This document shows positions 34,265-43,694 of a stretch of DNA of 64,000 bases, piece after piece (within the stretch, counting starts at the first letter, position 1; the number at the start of each line of letters is the position of its first letter). The DNA comes from Earliella scabrosa (Eukaryota > Basidiomycota > Agaricomycetes > Polyporales > Polyporaceae). The notes below the pieces were generated by a model. The model had not been told where the DNA came from and did no database searches. It saw only the letters and a list, made by a program, of their open reading frames with translations. Position numbers and translations under genes: made by a program. Location: NCBI GenBank assembly GCA_022605405.1, contig JABYQQ010000008.1, positions 1,922,001-1,986,000 of the forward strand, given 5' to 3'.

Positions 34265-35335
34265 TCATCTGTCGTGCGTACGCGCCTCTCGGGAGTACGG
34301 CGGTGGAAGCGTCGGCGAGCGGCCCAAATGCGGGGCCCCACTCCGGGTATGTATGGAGTCCTCGACCTCCACGAGCACCGGCGAGCCGATGGCCTCGTAC
34401 CGCGGTATCGCCTCGCTCACCAGTGTGTCCTCTCCCGACTCCGACCGCGTGTCCATCTCGGGCTTTGACTGTGAATGACTGATGTCGCCTAGCATACTGA
34501 GCTGGTGGTGGTCGGAGGGAAAGGCGGACGATGGGGTGCTCGTCGCGGAGGAGGAAGGAGGAACGGCGGTGTACGAAAGGTTGAACGGGTTCGGGAGCAT
34601 TTGCGGCTGGGTAGTGTACGCAGGGAGGAACTCGAGGTATGCGTTGGGCGGCCGTCGGTTGCCGTCGTAGGGAGCGGCACCCTCCTCCCCTGATCCGGGA
34701 CCAGTCGGGTGTAGAGAGAACGCACGTTCAGCAGTCAGAACTGTGCGTATGGTGACGGAGTTAAGATGGACTCACGTCGCCTGGCAGCCTCTGCCGCTGC
34801 CGCGGCTGCTGCACGGCGGCGCGCGTACCGCTTGTAGCCGAGGTAGAGCGATGACGGCGACGAGCGCGAGCGGAATGCCTAGTGCCATCCCCAGAGGTTG
34901 GGAGACGCCCTTCTCAGGACTCTCGTCGTTCCTGTACGACGCACCCGGAGGCGGATCCAAACACGCATCAGAGGCGAGCTGGGCGGGAGAGAGACAGGTG
35001 CTATTGCTCCCGAGGTAGATCTGGAGAGTTGAGTTGTACTTGGCCCCAGTCGTGTCCGTGATGTTCATAGAGACGAGTGTGCCCCCGCAGAGGTCTGCGA
35101 GCCATGGGATGGAGGTCCGTGTGGTGTCCGTGAAGTGTTGGGAGACGAGCTGATTGTCTGTGTTGTTGAGGTAGGAGATGGTGAGGCTGTACGGGGGCTC
35201 GCCGTGCGAGAGGTGGATCGTCGTGCTCTCGCATTGCGCCGGCACATGGTCGATGGTGATCAACGGTGTCGATATCTGGGCTCGTGCTGCTCGGAAGGCC
35301 GCTAGCAGGGAAGAGACAATGAACAGCGCGTTCAT
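34265..35335 (-). pseudogene. Cys-ectodomain membrane protein with PPPY tail (member 1), apparent frameshift
   Basis: Starts MNALFIVSSLLAAFRAARA, a signal peptide, then an ectodomain with PAQCES, HGEPPYSLTISY, LADLCGG and SNSTCL, and a fourth Cys in ACLDPPPG. Several N-x-S/T sites suggest glycosylation. A hydrophobic segment GMALGIPLALVAVIA follows. The natural continuation YLGYKRYARRR plus an Ala-rich stretch is in another frame, starting near 34846. In that second frame the donor (about 34769) joins in phase to the tail exon PYDGNRRPPNAYLEFLPAY, which ends TLPPPYSREARTHDR at 34265. The ectodomain frame instead stops soon after the helix. One base therefore seems gained or lost at the end of the transmembrane segment, so the gene is broken or the sequence has an error there. 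Cytoplasmic PPPY is a WW-domain ligand motif. First of five paralogues; it ends 150 bp from the P450 stop, tail to tail. Confidence 0.65.
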
Positions 35336-35932
35336 CCTGTGTTGTCGTCGTGGCCCTATGTCTGGATGTCGTTGATATCAGTCACAATCTGCACGGCATC
35401 AGATGGGCGACGATGGTTCTAGTCAAACTCACTGTACATGACCCTCGGCGTCGTGGTGTACTAGGGTGTACTGGTAGAGACGGGCTTGGTAGAACGACGA
35501 ACGGTCAACACTTCCCGCTCCCCGCTCTGTGCGGTCGAAATTAGCCTTAAGTACTTGCATGCGGTATCATGAAATACTGGCTTCACACCAGCACTGCCAC
35601 ATTCGACCTCCATATCACGCGCGGCCATGAGGAGCCGCCGGGCTGGTCGCCGAAGATCAACTTCAAGCAGAAGACGTGTCTGGATTCTGATGGAATCAAG
35701 ATGGGTTGTGCTCAGTAACTGCTCAGTACTCAGGAAACGAAAAGAACTCACCTATCATACACCCTAAGTACTCCATCCGCCTTGCCTTACGGCGTGGACA
35801 TCGCCATTCAACACTCATCCAAATGCAGGCCGCTTAGAGAGAGAGGAATAACGGGAATGAGGTCGGAATCGTGATACTAATGGCACGTTCGTACGCGTAA
35901 AGAAAGCCTATTGTCCATCCCCACCCGCAACC
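35336..35932. other. Intergenic region
   Basis: Between members 1 and 2 of the membrane protein family. A 96-codon minus frame at 35461-35751 has no motif and no splice partner. Nothing else recognised. Confidence 0.4.
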
Positions 35933-36523
35933 CTACGCAACAACCCCCACGACGGCAGCGACGACGGCAGCAAAGACCGCTCCCACGGGCAAGTAGCGAC
36001 CAACCGCGCCATTCGGGTCGTTCGGCTTAAACTCAGCCTCGCGCGGCGGGTCGAGGCAGATATCCGACTCGAGCTGCGCGTCCGTCAAACAGCTCGTGTT
36101 CTTCCCGAGGTACACCAAGAACGCCCCGTCGTACGTCTGGCCCTCGCTGTCCACGACGGTGATCGTGACCTCCGTCCCGCCGCACACGTTCGCGGGCCAG
36201 ACAATCGTCGAGGCCGACCTATTTGTGAATCTCTCGGTGACGGTCTGCGTGGGGTTGGTGTTGTTTGGGTAGGAGATCGTGAGGTTGTACGGCGGCTCGC
36301 CGTGCGAGAGGATGACGCTCGTTGTGTCGCACTGCGCGGGTTGGTGGTTGATCGTCCAGAGGGGTGTGGATATCTGGGCGCGTGCGGCGGGGAAGACGGC
36401 GAGGAGGGTACATAGCCCGAAGAGGATGGCGTACGTGGTACGCCGGTGGTATCCGTCTGCAAGCAGTGTGAGACGTGGACAGCTCCAGCAGACTCTTAAG
36501 TGAATCTCACCTTGGGTGGTCAT
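35933..36523 (-). CDS. Cys-ectodomain surface protein, GPI-like end (member 2)
   Basis: Exon 1 encodes MTTQ, and a 66-nt intron (GTGAGA...TTGCAG) leads to DGYHRRTTYAILFGLCTLLA, a signal segment ending VFPAARA. The ectodomain is closely related to member 1: STPLWTINHQPAQCDTTS, HGEPPYNLTISYPNNT, PANVCGG, VVDSEGQTYDG, KNTSCL and DICLDPP. It ends NDPNGAVGRYLPVGAVFAAV plus a short hydrophobic run and TAG at 35933, with no cytoplasmic tail. That is the layout of a GPI anchor signal, with small residues (Asn/Gly/Ala) as candidate attachment site. So within one family the anchoring differs from the PPPY-tailed members. Product about 170 residues, probably at the plasma membrane or cell wall. Function unknown. 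Confidence 0.7.
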   Translation of the reverse strand: MTTQGEIHLRVCWSCPRLTLLADGYHRRTTYAILFGLCTLLAVFPAARAQISTPLWTINHQPAQCDTTSVILSHGEPPYNLTISYPNNTNPTQTVTERFTNRSASTIVWPANVCGGTEVTITVVDSEGQTYDGAFLVYLGKNTSCLTDAQLESDICLDPPREAEFKPNDPNGAVGRYLPVGAVFAAVVAAVVGVVA

Positions 36524-36641
36524 GGCGGTTACGTGCAGAATGCAGGGATAGGCGTCACTTGAAACTACCGGCGTTCTGATAGGTCACCCTGAGGACCTAT
36601 GTATGGCTGGACAAGCAGGGGACAACTCCAACGTGTCGCCT

Positions 36642-36707
36642 CACGACGTGCAACGCCCGATTTCCGGGGCCAGGGAATGACTTGGAAATCCGCTCGGGAT
36701 GCATCAA
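36642..36707 (+). repeat. Left terminal inverted repeat
   Basis: 66 bp, an exact inverted copy of 37084-37149. Contains ATTTCC and GGAAAT, the hexamer repeated throughout the element. Confidence 0.9.
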
Positions 36708-37083
36708 GTCCTTGAAATTTCAATAAAATTTCCGACCTCGAGACATGTTGCGTACCCAAAGCCTGTCTTTGTTGTCCAGGAAATGTTGCCCAGCCATCTG
36801 GCAGGAAATTCATGCGAAAGGACATTGACATTCAACATGTACGTACACTTTCCGTGTGAAGGAAATGTTAGGGCAGGGAAATTCTACCTGACTCTTGAAT
36901 TTCTTTGTCATTTCCTTGACGCCCCACGGAAATGCGCAAGGCATGCAAGATCTCAATGCCTTTGCCCTGAAATTTCCTCCAGAAGGACTGTTATCATTTT
37001 CTTCAAGCCACTTCTGTGACAAAGGAAACAATGGGACATGTTGTCCGCCCCAACTTAGGAATTTTTTCAGAATTGGCTTGGAA

Positions 37084-37149
37084 TTGATGCATCCCGAGCG
37101 GATTTCCAAGTCATTCCCTGGCCCCGGAAATCGGGCGTTGCACGTCGTG
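37084..37149 (-). repeat. Right terminal inverted repeat
   Basis: 66 bp, an exact inverted copy of 36642-36707, followed by the CCT target duplication. Confidence 0.9.
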
Positions 37150-37152
37150 CCT

Positions 37153-37661
37153 CTATATATTTGCGACCCCGCATCGAGATCTAGATCATCAAATTCATCG
37201 TTCGGCAACTGGAGCGCCCAAGTGCCGAAGACGTCGAGACCTCAGTCCCGATAACATCGGGATGGCCATTTGTCTCCTGTCACCACGAAAGCCTCGCAGA
37301 CGCAGGTTGACTGCCTCCTCGCTATGCCCAAGCGAGGTATAACGCATGCGTCTGAGCATCGGCAGACGCGTCGAGACAGGTCCTCGGTCCTGCAATTCAC
37401 GGTGCACTGGCACCTGAGTATATAGTACACCATGAATTACGGTCGCTCCCGTTGTACTCACGGCCAAAACACGGGCAAGGTGGGAAGCCACCAGTTGCGA
37501 ATAATCACGTTCCATCACAGGAATCGCTACTGGATGAAATACCAGGCCCGGCCGCCGCGTGAGCATATGACATAGCCGACAGGTGCGCTGCAGCTCACCA
37601 GTACGAACAGGACGGGACTCCGACTCCACATACGACAGCAGACACACATAGACAGAAATTT
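37153..37661. other. Intergenic region right of the inverted-repeat element
   Basis: A CTATATATTT sequence lies just outside the element. The 185-codon minus frame at 37195-37752 overlaps the 3' end of the homeodomain-like gene in another frame and has no motif. No gene seen. Confidence 0.4.
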
Positions 37662-39427
37662 TCATACGGCGACATCGGTGATGTGCCAACACCCTCCGAC
37701 CCGCAGCTTGTTCACGTCGACGAACTCGGGGGTTGCGTGGGCTCCGAGCCAACGCGCGAGCTCAGCGAAGGTCTTCGGCGCGACGGCTTCCTCGGTGTCC
37801 TCCGAGGACTCGGTGAGCGCGCCATGGAGCTTCGCGGCGAGCTCGTGGAGGCAGCCGTGGGGCGCGAGATGGACGGTTTCACCTTGCGACACAACCGACG
37901 TGTGAGGTGAGTCGGATGGCGCTGCATGTCGAGAGAGCAGTCTGAGGAATAGAACATCGTGATTTCCGACGACAAGACGCACCGATATCTTGCATCCGAT
38001 CGTCGTGCATCTCTAAAATTCCTGCCTTTACGTCAACGCAGTTCGACGGATGGTCGTAGAATGCGGGCGGCCAGGGAAAGGGAAGGCACTGCAGAAGGAG
38101 AGTCCCGTAAGCGCAGAGTCTCGATTAAGACGCATATATACGCGAGGCTGGATCGAGAGACGTACATGGAACGCGCCGGCTCCAAATGCGTATGCCAGTG
38201 GGACGGGATAGCTCACGTTGCCGTACACCGTGGGATGGCCTGCGAGAACGATCGGAAGAGGGACTGGATCTGCGGGTCGGACCCTGTCAGCGTCGTGAGA
38301 TTGAACTAGATGGGTGGAACGTCATACAAGGTTGCCCAGGGGGCATACGTAGGGCCTGTGCGAGCGATATGTGAGCCCCGGTGTCGGGAGCGGATGCGAC
38401 ACTGGCAAGCCCGTCCCAAGCTTGCGACGGCGGTGTTGCAATCTCGTCCTCTTGTGTTGTCGTCGAGGCGCTGCTAACAATCTCTTCGTGCGGCTCAACC
38501 GGATGCTTCCCCCGAAAGCGTTCACCGACGCGTTTCGTCTTGAAGTAATGTCGCACCTTCCGATGCGTGCAGTCTCCGCCTTCGGGAAGCCGTCGGATCT
38601 GCTCTGCGAGTTCTTCGCATTGTCGATGGGTCGGTTCGCGGGTCACGTTGTGATAATGCTCTGTGACCGTTCGTAAATCGCGCATATAGTGAGTGAGAGA
38701 GACATACAATAGCTGATACGAGGACGCACTCACCTCTGAGGATTTTGTACGCGCACTTCGGGAGACGGTGCATCTTGCGGGGCCGGTCTGACGTTGTGGA
38801 TGTGGGGAACGGGGCGCACGTGGCAGATGCGGCGGACGTGGCGGACGCGGTGGACGCGGTGGACGCGGTGGACGCGGTGGACGCGGTGGACACGGTGGAC
38901 ACGGTGGACGCGGTAGGTACGGTGGGCACTGTGGACGCGATGGACGTGGTGGACGTGGTGGACGGCGACGCGACGATCGATACCTCTCCCCCTTCGCAAG
39001 CGTGTGCGTGGAGACCCTGGGTCTCCGCCGTCGCTTCATCCTTCCGCACGACCTCAGACGAGAGCGTCTCGATGGAAGGTTTCCGCTTGTGTGCCCCCTC
39101 CGCGTCCTCAGCTGGACTCGTCAACCACCGAAAGTACGAGCGCTTGTTCATGAAGTACTTCTGCACCTTCTTGGGGGTGCAGCGGTCGCCCTCGGGAAGC
39201 GCGTTGATCTGCGCGGAGAGCTGCTCGCGCTGCGCCCTCGTAGGATACCACGTCACGTTGTGGTAGAAATCTGGCGGAGAGTCCTCAGCGCGTCGAATCG
39301 CCGCGGGAGACGCGTCTGAGGGATGTATGTACTTACCCGCGAGGATAGTGTACGCTTCCTTCGGCAGCCTGTACTGGGCTGCCGAGAACGTAGTGGACGC
39401 GTCGGGCCCTGCGGTGGGTAGAGCCAT
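37662..39427 (-). CDS. Double homeodomain-like protein (paralogue 1)
   Basis: Probable nuclear DNA-binding protein. Exon 1 reads MALPTAGPDASTTFSAAQYR and ends EAYTILA. After an intron DFYHNVTWYPTRAQREQLSA and CTPKKVQKYFMNKRSYF form the first homeodomain-like unit, with VQKYFMNKR matching helix 3 and keeping Asn51 and Arg53. A Ser/Thr/Ala repeat linker follows, encoded by a 9-bp minisatellite. A second unit HYHNVTREPTHRQCEELAEQ with CTHRKVRHYFKTKR has Thr at the Asn51 position. Further exons in phase are YPVPLPIVLAGHPTVYGNVS (acceptor CCCGCAG), CLPFPWPPAFYDHPSN, and a final exon APSDSPHTSVVSQG ... TFAELARWLGAH ... VDVNKLRVGGCWH, TGA at 37662. The exon pattern is the same as in its neighbour at 39790-41406. 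The homeodomain assignment is mine and needs structure-based confirmation. Confidence 0.6.
38832..38966. repeat. Coding minisatellite, 15 imperfect 9-bp units (GTGGACGCG)
   Basis: Fifteen consecutive variants of GTGGACGCG. On the minus strand they encode a Ser-Thr-Ala/Val tract in the linker of the double homeodomain-like protein. The 9-bp unit keeps the reading frame whatever the copy number. Confidence 0.9.
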
Positions 39428-39789
39428 CGGGGTAGCGGGGAAAGAGGCGAGGGGGAGGGGGGAGGGAGGGATGAACGCGGGGGAACATGGTCGACCAAGG
39501 TGAAAGAGAACCTGCTCTTCGATCTGAATTGCACCGACTTCGATCTGCGCTTCGCACGCGTCGACGTCCTCTTCATAACCGTCACGTGAAGTGATTCTCC
39601 ACGAAGTCGATGACGCGGCCAGCTAGTCGGCTTCATAAGTAGCTAATTGTCCTTGATTATCGTCGCATTAGCAGGGTGTTCAAGCCTTCCAAGTTCGATA
39701 CTAGTACTAGCTCATAGATGGTTCACCATCATGTTGAAGACTAGGGAGCGGACTTCGACATGATCGCGAACGCACAAGGAATCAATCGG
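39428..39789. other. Intergenic region with block shared upstream of both paralogues
   Basis: Contains a purine-rich tract near 39440-39480. A sequence around 39518-39560 (GATCTGAATTGC then GACTTCGAT) recurs upstream of the neighbouring paralogue at about 41512-41546. Probably a duplicated promoter. Confidence 0.5.
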
Positions 39790-41406
39790 TCACCAAGCAA
39801 GACCATCGGTAGACATGTGTTGACACCCTCCCATACGAAGCTTGTTGACGTCAACCGACAGGGATCCTTGCGCGCCGAACCAACTCGCGAGCTCGGCGAA
39901 AGTTTTCGGAGTGGCTGCTTCCGTCAATGAATCCTCCGTTGAGTCGTTGAGCGCGCGCTGGAGCTCCGCAGCGAGCTCGTGAGGGCACCCATGGGGCGCG
40001 ACGCTGTCGGGGTCGTCGTGCGGCGAGGGCGACGGCATCGCACCTTGCAAGCAGGGTTCTTGAGGGAAACCACACATGTGAACGACGAAGAGTACGCACC
40101 AACAGTCGACGTCCGGCGGCCCACATCCTCCACGACTCCCGCCTTGATCTCGACGCTCTTTGGGAGATGGTCGAAGAGCGCGTTCCAGGTGAAGGGTAGG
40201 GACTAGGAATCCGAGTTGACGTAGCCGGATAGCGTACATACTGAGGTGCGCATATGGGGATGGAGACGAGAGACGTACATGGAGCACCCCATCCGCGAAC
40301 TTGTATGTCAAGGAGAAAGGGTGGTTGGGGTACAATCCCCGATGTCCTGAGAGAAAAACCGGGACAGCGACCGGATCTGGACGGCCTGTTAGCTTGCCAA
40401 CAAGAGAACAAATGAACCTCGTACACGGCTGCTCGGGCTCTATGCTTGTGATCTGTAACGGCGCTGTGGGCGGTGGGGTAGATCCGTGGGTCGGTGCAGT
40501 CATCGAATGGATGTCGGAGGTCTGTGACGGTACTGGTGCAGGATCTTGCGGTGCAGCCATCTCAACATCCTGACATGTCGTCGAGGCTCTTGGAAGGTCC
40601 ATCTCGCGCGCTATGTCCGCGAGACGCCTCTTCGCCTGATCGGAGTGGACGCGCCTGCTGCCGAAGTACTGCTGAACCTTCAGGTGCGTGCATTCCTTGC
40701 CTCCAGGAAGCTGTCGTATCTTCTCTGCGAGCTCTTCGCGTTGCGCTAATGTCGGATACTCGGTCACGTCGCGGAAGTATGCTGAAGCAGGTCACGAACC
40801 GCGCATATAGTCAGTCAACTTGAACGGTCGCAGTGCGACAGCAGATGGGAGGGTCCTCGCACCTCTAAGGATCACGTACGCGTCTTTCGGAAGACGACTG
40901 TACGTTGTCGCTCGGATGTGGGTAGACGCGGGAGACGACGACGCGACCCTCGACAGCTCACCATCCTCACGAGCGGGAGCCGGAGGAAGGGTCTCCGTTG
41001 AGGCTTCGATCTTGCACGCACCCACAGGCAAAAGTGTTTCATCTGAAGGCTCCGGCTTGCAACCCACTTCCGCATCTCCAGATCGCCTCACGTCCTTCCT
41101 TGCACTTCTCCGGTCGATGGCACGCTTGTTGGTGAAGTATTGCTGTACCTTCTGCTGAGGGAGGTTGCTGCAGCCGGGAAGCGCGCTGATCTGTGCGGCA
41201 AGCTGTTCGCGTTGGGATTTGGTCGGGTACCGCGTCACGTTGTGGAAGAAATCTGGAAGACAGTGCTCAGCGCACCGCAGATAGTAGTCGTGGGATGTTC
41301 GCCTCGGACACGCACCTTGAAGGATCGCGTACGCATCCTTCGTTAGTTTTTGCTTTGCTGGTCGAGCACTGGGAGGCGGGTCATGCGCGGGCGTGGGGAG
41401 GGCCAT
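39790..41406 (-). CDS. Double homeodomain-like protein (paralogue 2)
   Basis: Starts MALPTPAHDPPPSARPAKQK at 41406, with exon 1 ending DAYAILQ. Unit 1 is DFFHNVTRYPTKSQREQLAA with QQKVQQYFTNKRAIDR, keeping Asn and Arg at homeodomain positions 51 and 53. The linker is acidic/Pro-rich without the minisatellite. Unit 2 is TEYPTLAQREELAEKIRQLP with CTHLKVQQYFGSRRVHSD, where position 51 is Ser. Downstream exons in phase are RPDPVAVPVFLSGHRGLYPN, SLPFTWNALFDHLPKSVEIK and a last exon GAMPSPSPHDDPDSVAPHG ... TFAELASWFGAQ ... VDVNKLRMGGCQH, TGA at 39790. The C-terminal TFAELA/VDVNKLR block is shared with paralogue 1 and unknown to me. Likely transcription-factor-like; target genes unknown. Confidence 0.6.
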
Positions 41407-42265
41407 CGGGAGGGTCGCAGGGTAGGATGGGAGAGGAGGGCAAGGAGAGGAAGAGACGAACAAGCTTGGGCGACATGGTCGTCGCAGTTAAGTAACGAAA
41501 AGTTGCTCGTCGATCTGAATTGCCCTGACTTCGATTTGCGCTTCCTTCGATTTGCGCTCCGCACGCGTCCTTAATTTTCCATGTCCGCCACGTGGTGACT
41601 CCCCATGACGCAGCCTTTGAGTCCGTACCTGGTGGACTATGGCAAATATCGTATGTAGGAATGAAGCTTGTAGTTCCCAGCCAGCAAGAGCTCTGATGGT
41701 ACTAGAAGGGATTCAGCCCACGTTGAGGCTAGAGTCGTGTGAGGACATGGTAACAAGAATACTGAATGGTATCTCTTTCCAGCGTAATCGTTGCAGTCGC
41801 GCGATGAGGTGAAGGTCCCAAATCATAGCGTAGTAGGTCCTGCAGCGATGCTGGAAAGCTCTGAATCCATGACGTTGGCTGGCTCGAGTCCGTATTTCGA
41901 GTTCGGCTTGATCCGAGCCTGCCGAAGATCGAGCCGTCCTCGGGTTCGAACACGCCCCATGGCAATCGTTCAAACGTTCAACGTTGAGCATTCCATCGAA
42001 GTGGTACTGTCCAGTGATAGTGGTTCTCGCCAGTAGTACTGTCATTGTGTTTTTTTGCGCCGTAGCTTCTAGGTTATGCTAGGTCCGCGACTAACAAAGC
42101 GCTCTGTCTTGTGAAGTCAGACAGACGAGCGCCTATCTTATCTGCTATAAAGTCCCAGTTGAACGCCACACTGCTCTGTACACCATTCGCTCTCAACCTC
42201 CATCGCCACTCCATCTCTAGTCGCCACTCCATCTCTAGTCGCCAACCTCCCGCTCACTCAAGCCG
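41407..42265. other. Divergent intergenic region with short direct repeat
   Basis: Promoter side of paralogue 2 (shared block near 41512-41546, partly duplicated within itself) and of the Cys-motif gene at 42266. An 18-bp unit GCCACTCCATCTCTAGTC is present twice in tandem at about 42206-42241. No gene seen. Confidence 0.5.
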
Positions 42266-43029
42266 ATGTCCGAACAGAAGAATGCGTGTACGTGTGGTCA
42301 GTGCTATGAGGGTTGGTTGTCACCGAGGATGAGGGAGCGCCTTGAATGTGAGTCCGCCACTGCCTCTCTCGCTCTGTCTCTCCCTTCATCTCCCCTGCGA
42401 TAGATTCCACAGAGCTTCGTTACGAGCTCTCGAAGTCCTTGCTTCAGACACAAGATGGCATCCCCGAAGACGTCACCAGTGTTCTACCCATCGACTACGC
42501 CCACATAGACAACTCTGTTCACTATCTGCCTGCCGAAGTACGCGCCAAGATCGGTCCCTCCGCGCCTTCGGAGGACGTGCCAGCAGGAGACACGGTGTAC
42601 CGCGGCTACGTTGCCGTCTTCAAGGTCATCATGGACATCGTGCAAGCCGACGGCGCTGAGCACAAAGACTTCCCCACCGCCTCCGTCGTCTCTGACCGCC
42701 TGTCTAAGTTGCGAGACGCCACAGACGCGTCTGATGCGTCTGCAAAGCACATCGCCGCGTATCTGGACAACGGTGGCAAAGCAGAGTACGCACTCGACTG
42801 CATCGTCGACCGTGCGCGCGAGGAGCTCTCTCCCCTCGGGCGCCTGTACGACGCGGAGAAGCAGTACATCGACGCCGTGCTGGACGGCGAGGAGAAGCAT
42901 GCGGAGTGTCCGAACGACCTCGACTTTGCGCTGGTGAGAGAGAAGCTTGGGCTACCCGCGGAGACCTTGGGCGTCGTCCCGGAGGGTGAGGAGGACTCGC
43001 GAGATCCGCTTTCTGACGACGAGCCTTAG
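42266..43029 (+). CDS. Unidentified protein with N-terminal CxCxxC motif
   Basis: Exon 1 reads MSEQKNACTCGQCYEGWLSP, then RMRERLE before a GTGAGT donor. Exon 2, after CGATAG, starts YSTELRYELSKSLLQTQDG and stays open to TAG at 43027-43029. About 220 residues. The Cys-x-Cys-x2-Cys motif could bind a metal. The rest is soluble, with PAEVRAKIGP, YVAVFKVIMDIVQADG, an Ala/Asp-rich stretch and an acidic end DSRDPLSDDEP. No signal or membrane segment. The CxCGxC plus WLSPRM opening recurs, to my memory, in basidiomycete hypothetical proteins, but no function is known to me. Confidence 0.65.
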
Positions 43030-43694
43030 CTTGTACATGTAGGAGGATCAGTTCGTTTGTATCACTACGACCGCCGATTGGGACAGTGGAGCCACATACT
43101 ATACCTCGACGTAGTTCATCAGATGTATTCCTTACAGCTTGGTTGCAGCAGTACGAATTTTAGCATGCATGTCTTTTGTACACTTCCTGGGATCGAACTC
43201 GGTGCCGGCGTCTCGGGCCGGGTCTGGGACAACTCCCACTCGAACGTCGGCCGCACATTCTATTCTCCTTCGGGATCCCCAACATTTCGCGAATGAGTTC
43301 TCGCCAGTACATGCTGCTCATTTTGCTAACGAGCAACGATTACAGGACTCTACAAACTTGACTAGGTAAGACTCGCGCACGTCCGGTTGCTTGTTGTCGT
43401 GTACGACAGCCATCGCACGTTCACGGCGTCGAGTGACCTCGCAGCCGCAATCAATGGATTGTCGCTACGAAAAGTACCAGTAGAACATAACATCCTGCAG
43501 TGACCCTACATCTGTTCAGGTTAACGCAACCAACGGGGTCTAAATTGAGCTCATCTTCCAGTGTCCGGATCCAAAGTTGTTGTCCTACCGACATAACTAC
43601 CGTCTAACTTCGAAGTTCGCTGTAACCTTGCTCGCGTCTTATATGGCAGACGGGACAAATGCCACATACTGACCACTTCAGCGTTATCTTCCCG
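43030..43694. other. Intergenic region
   Basis: 3' flank of the Cys-motif gene and promoter side of membrane protein member 3. Open frames at 43057-43369 have no motif. Nothing recognised. Confidence 0.45.

Larger units (their letters stand above)
36642..37149. mobile_element. 508-bp inverted-repeat element (MITE-like), 66-bp perfect TIRs, CCT target duplication
   Basis: The left end 36642-36707 and right end 37084-37149 are exact reverse complements over 66 bp, starting CACGACGTGCAACGCCCGA. The element is flanked on both sides by CCT (36639-36641 and 37150-37152), a 3-bp target duplication. The interior encodes no protein longer than random frames. It is studded with GGAAAT or its complement ATTTCC, about twelve copies including those in the ends. 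Ends beginning CAC and a 3-bp duplication recall the CACTA (EnSpm/CMC) superfamily, though CACTA itself is not present. Most likely a non-autonomous DNA transposon. Perfect ends suggest recent insertion. Confidence 0.85.

Noticed and set aside
37195..37752. 185-codon minus-strand open frame
   Set aside because: Out of frame with the spliced homeodomain-like gene it overlaps, and no motif.
38287..38340. Stop codon after SISRR as the end of homeodomain-like paralogue 1
   Set aside because: A homologous intron (GTATGA...CCCGCAG) removes it and restores a domain aligned with paralogue 2, so the gene continues to 37662.
38730..39266. His/Val-, Arg/Pro- and Val/Asp-rich repeat proteins
   Set aside because: They are other-frame readings of the 9-bp minisatellite; the Ser/Thr/Ala frame is the one continuous with the homeodomain-like units.
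37662..41406. Mating-type A (HD1/HD2) locus
   Set aside because: The helix-3 Trp of HD mating proteins is Tyr here, the genes are tandem paralogues not a divergent HD1/HD2 pair, and there is no mitochondrial intermediate peptidase neighbour.
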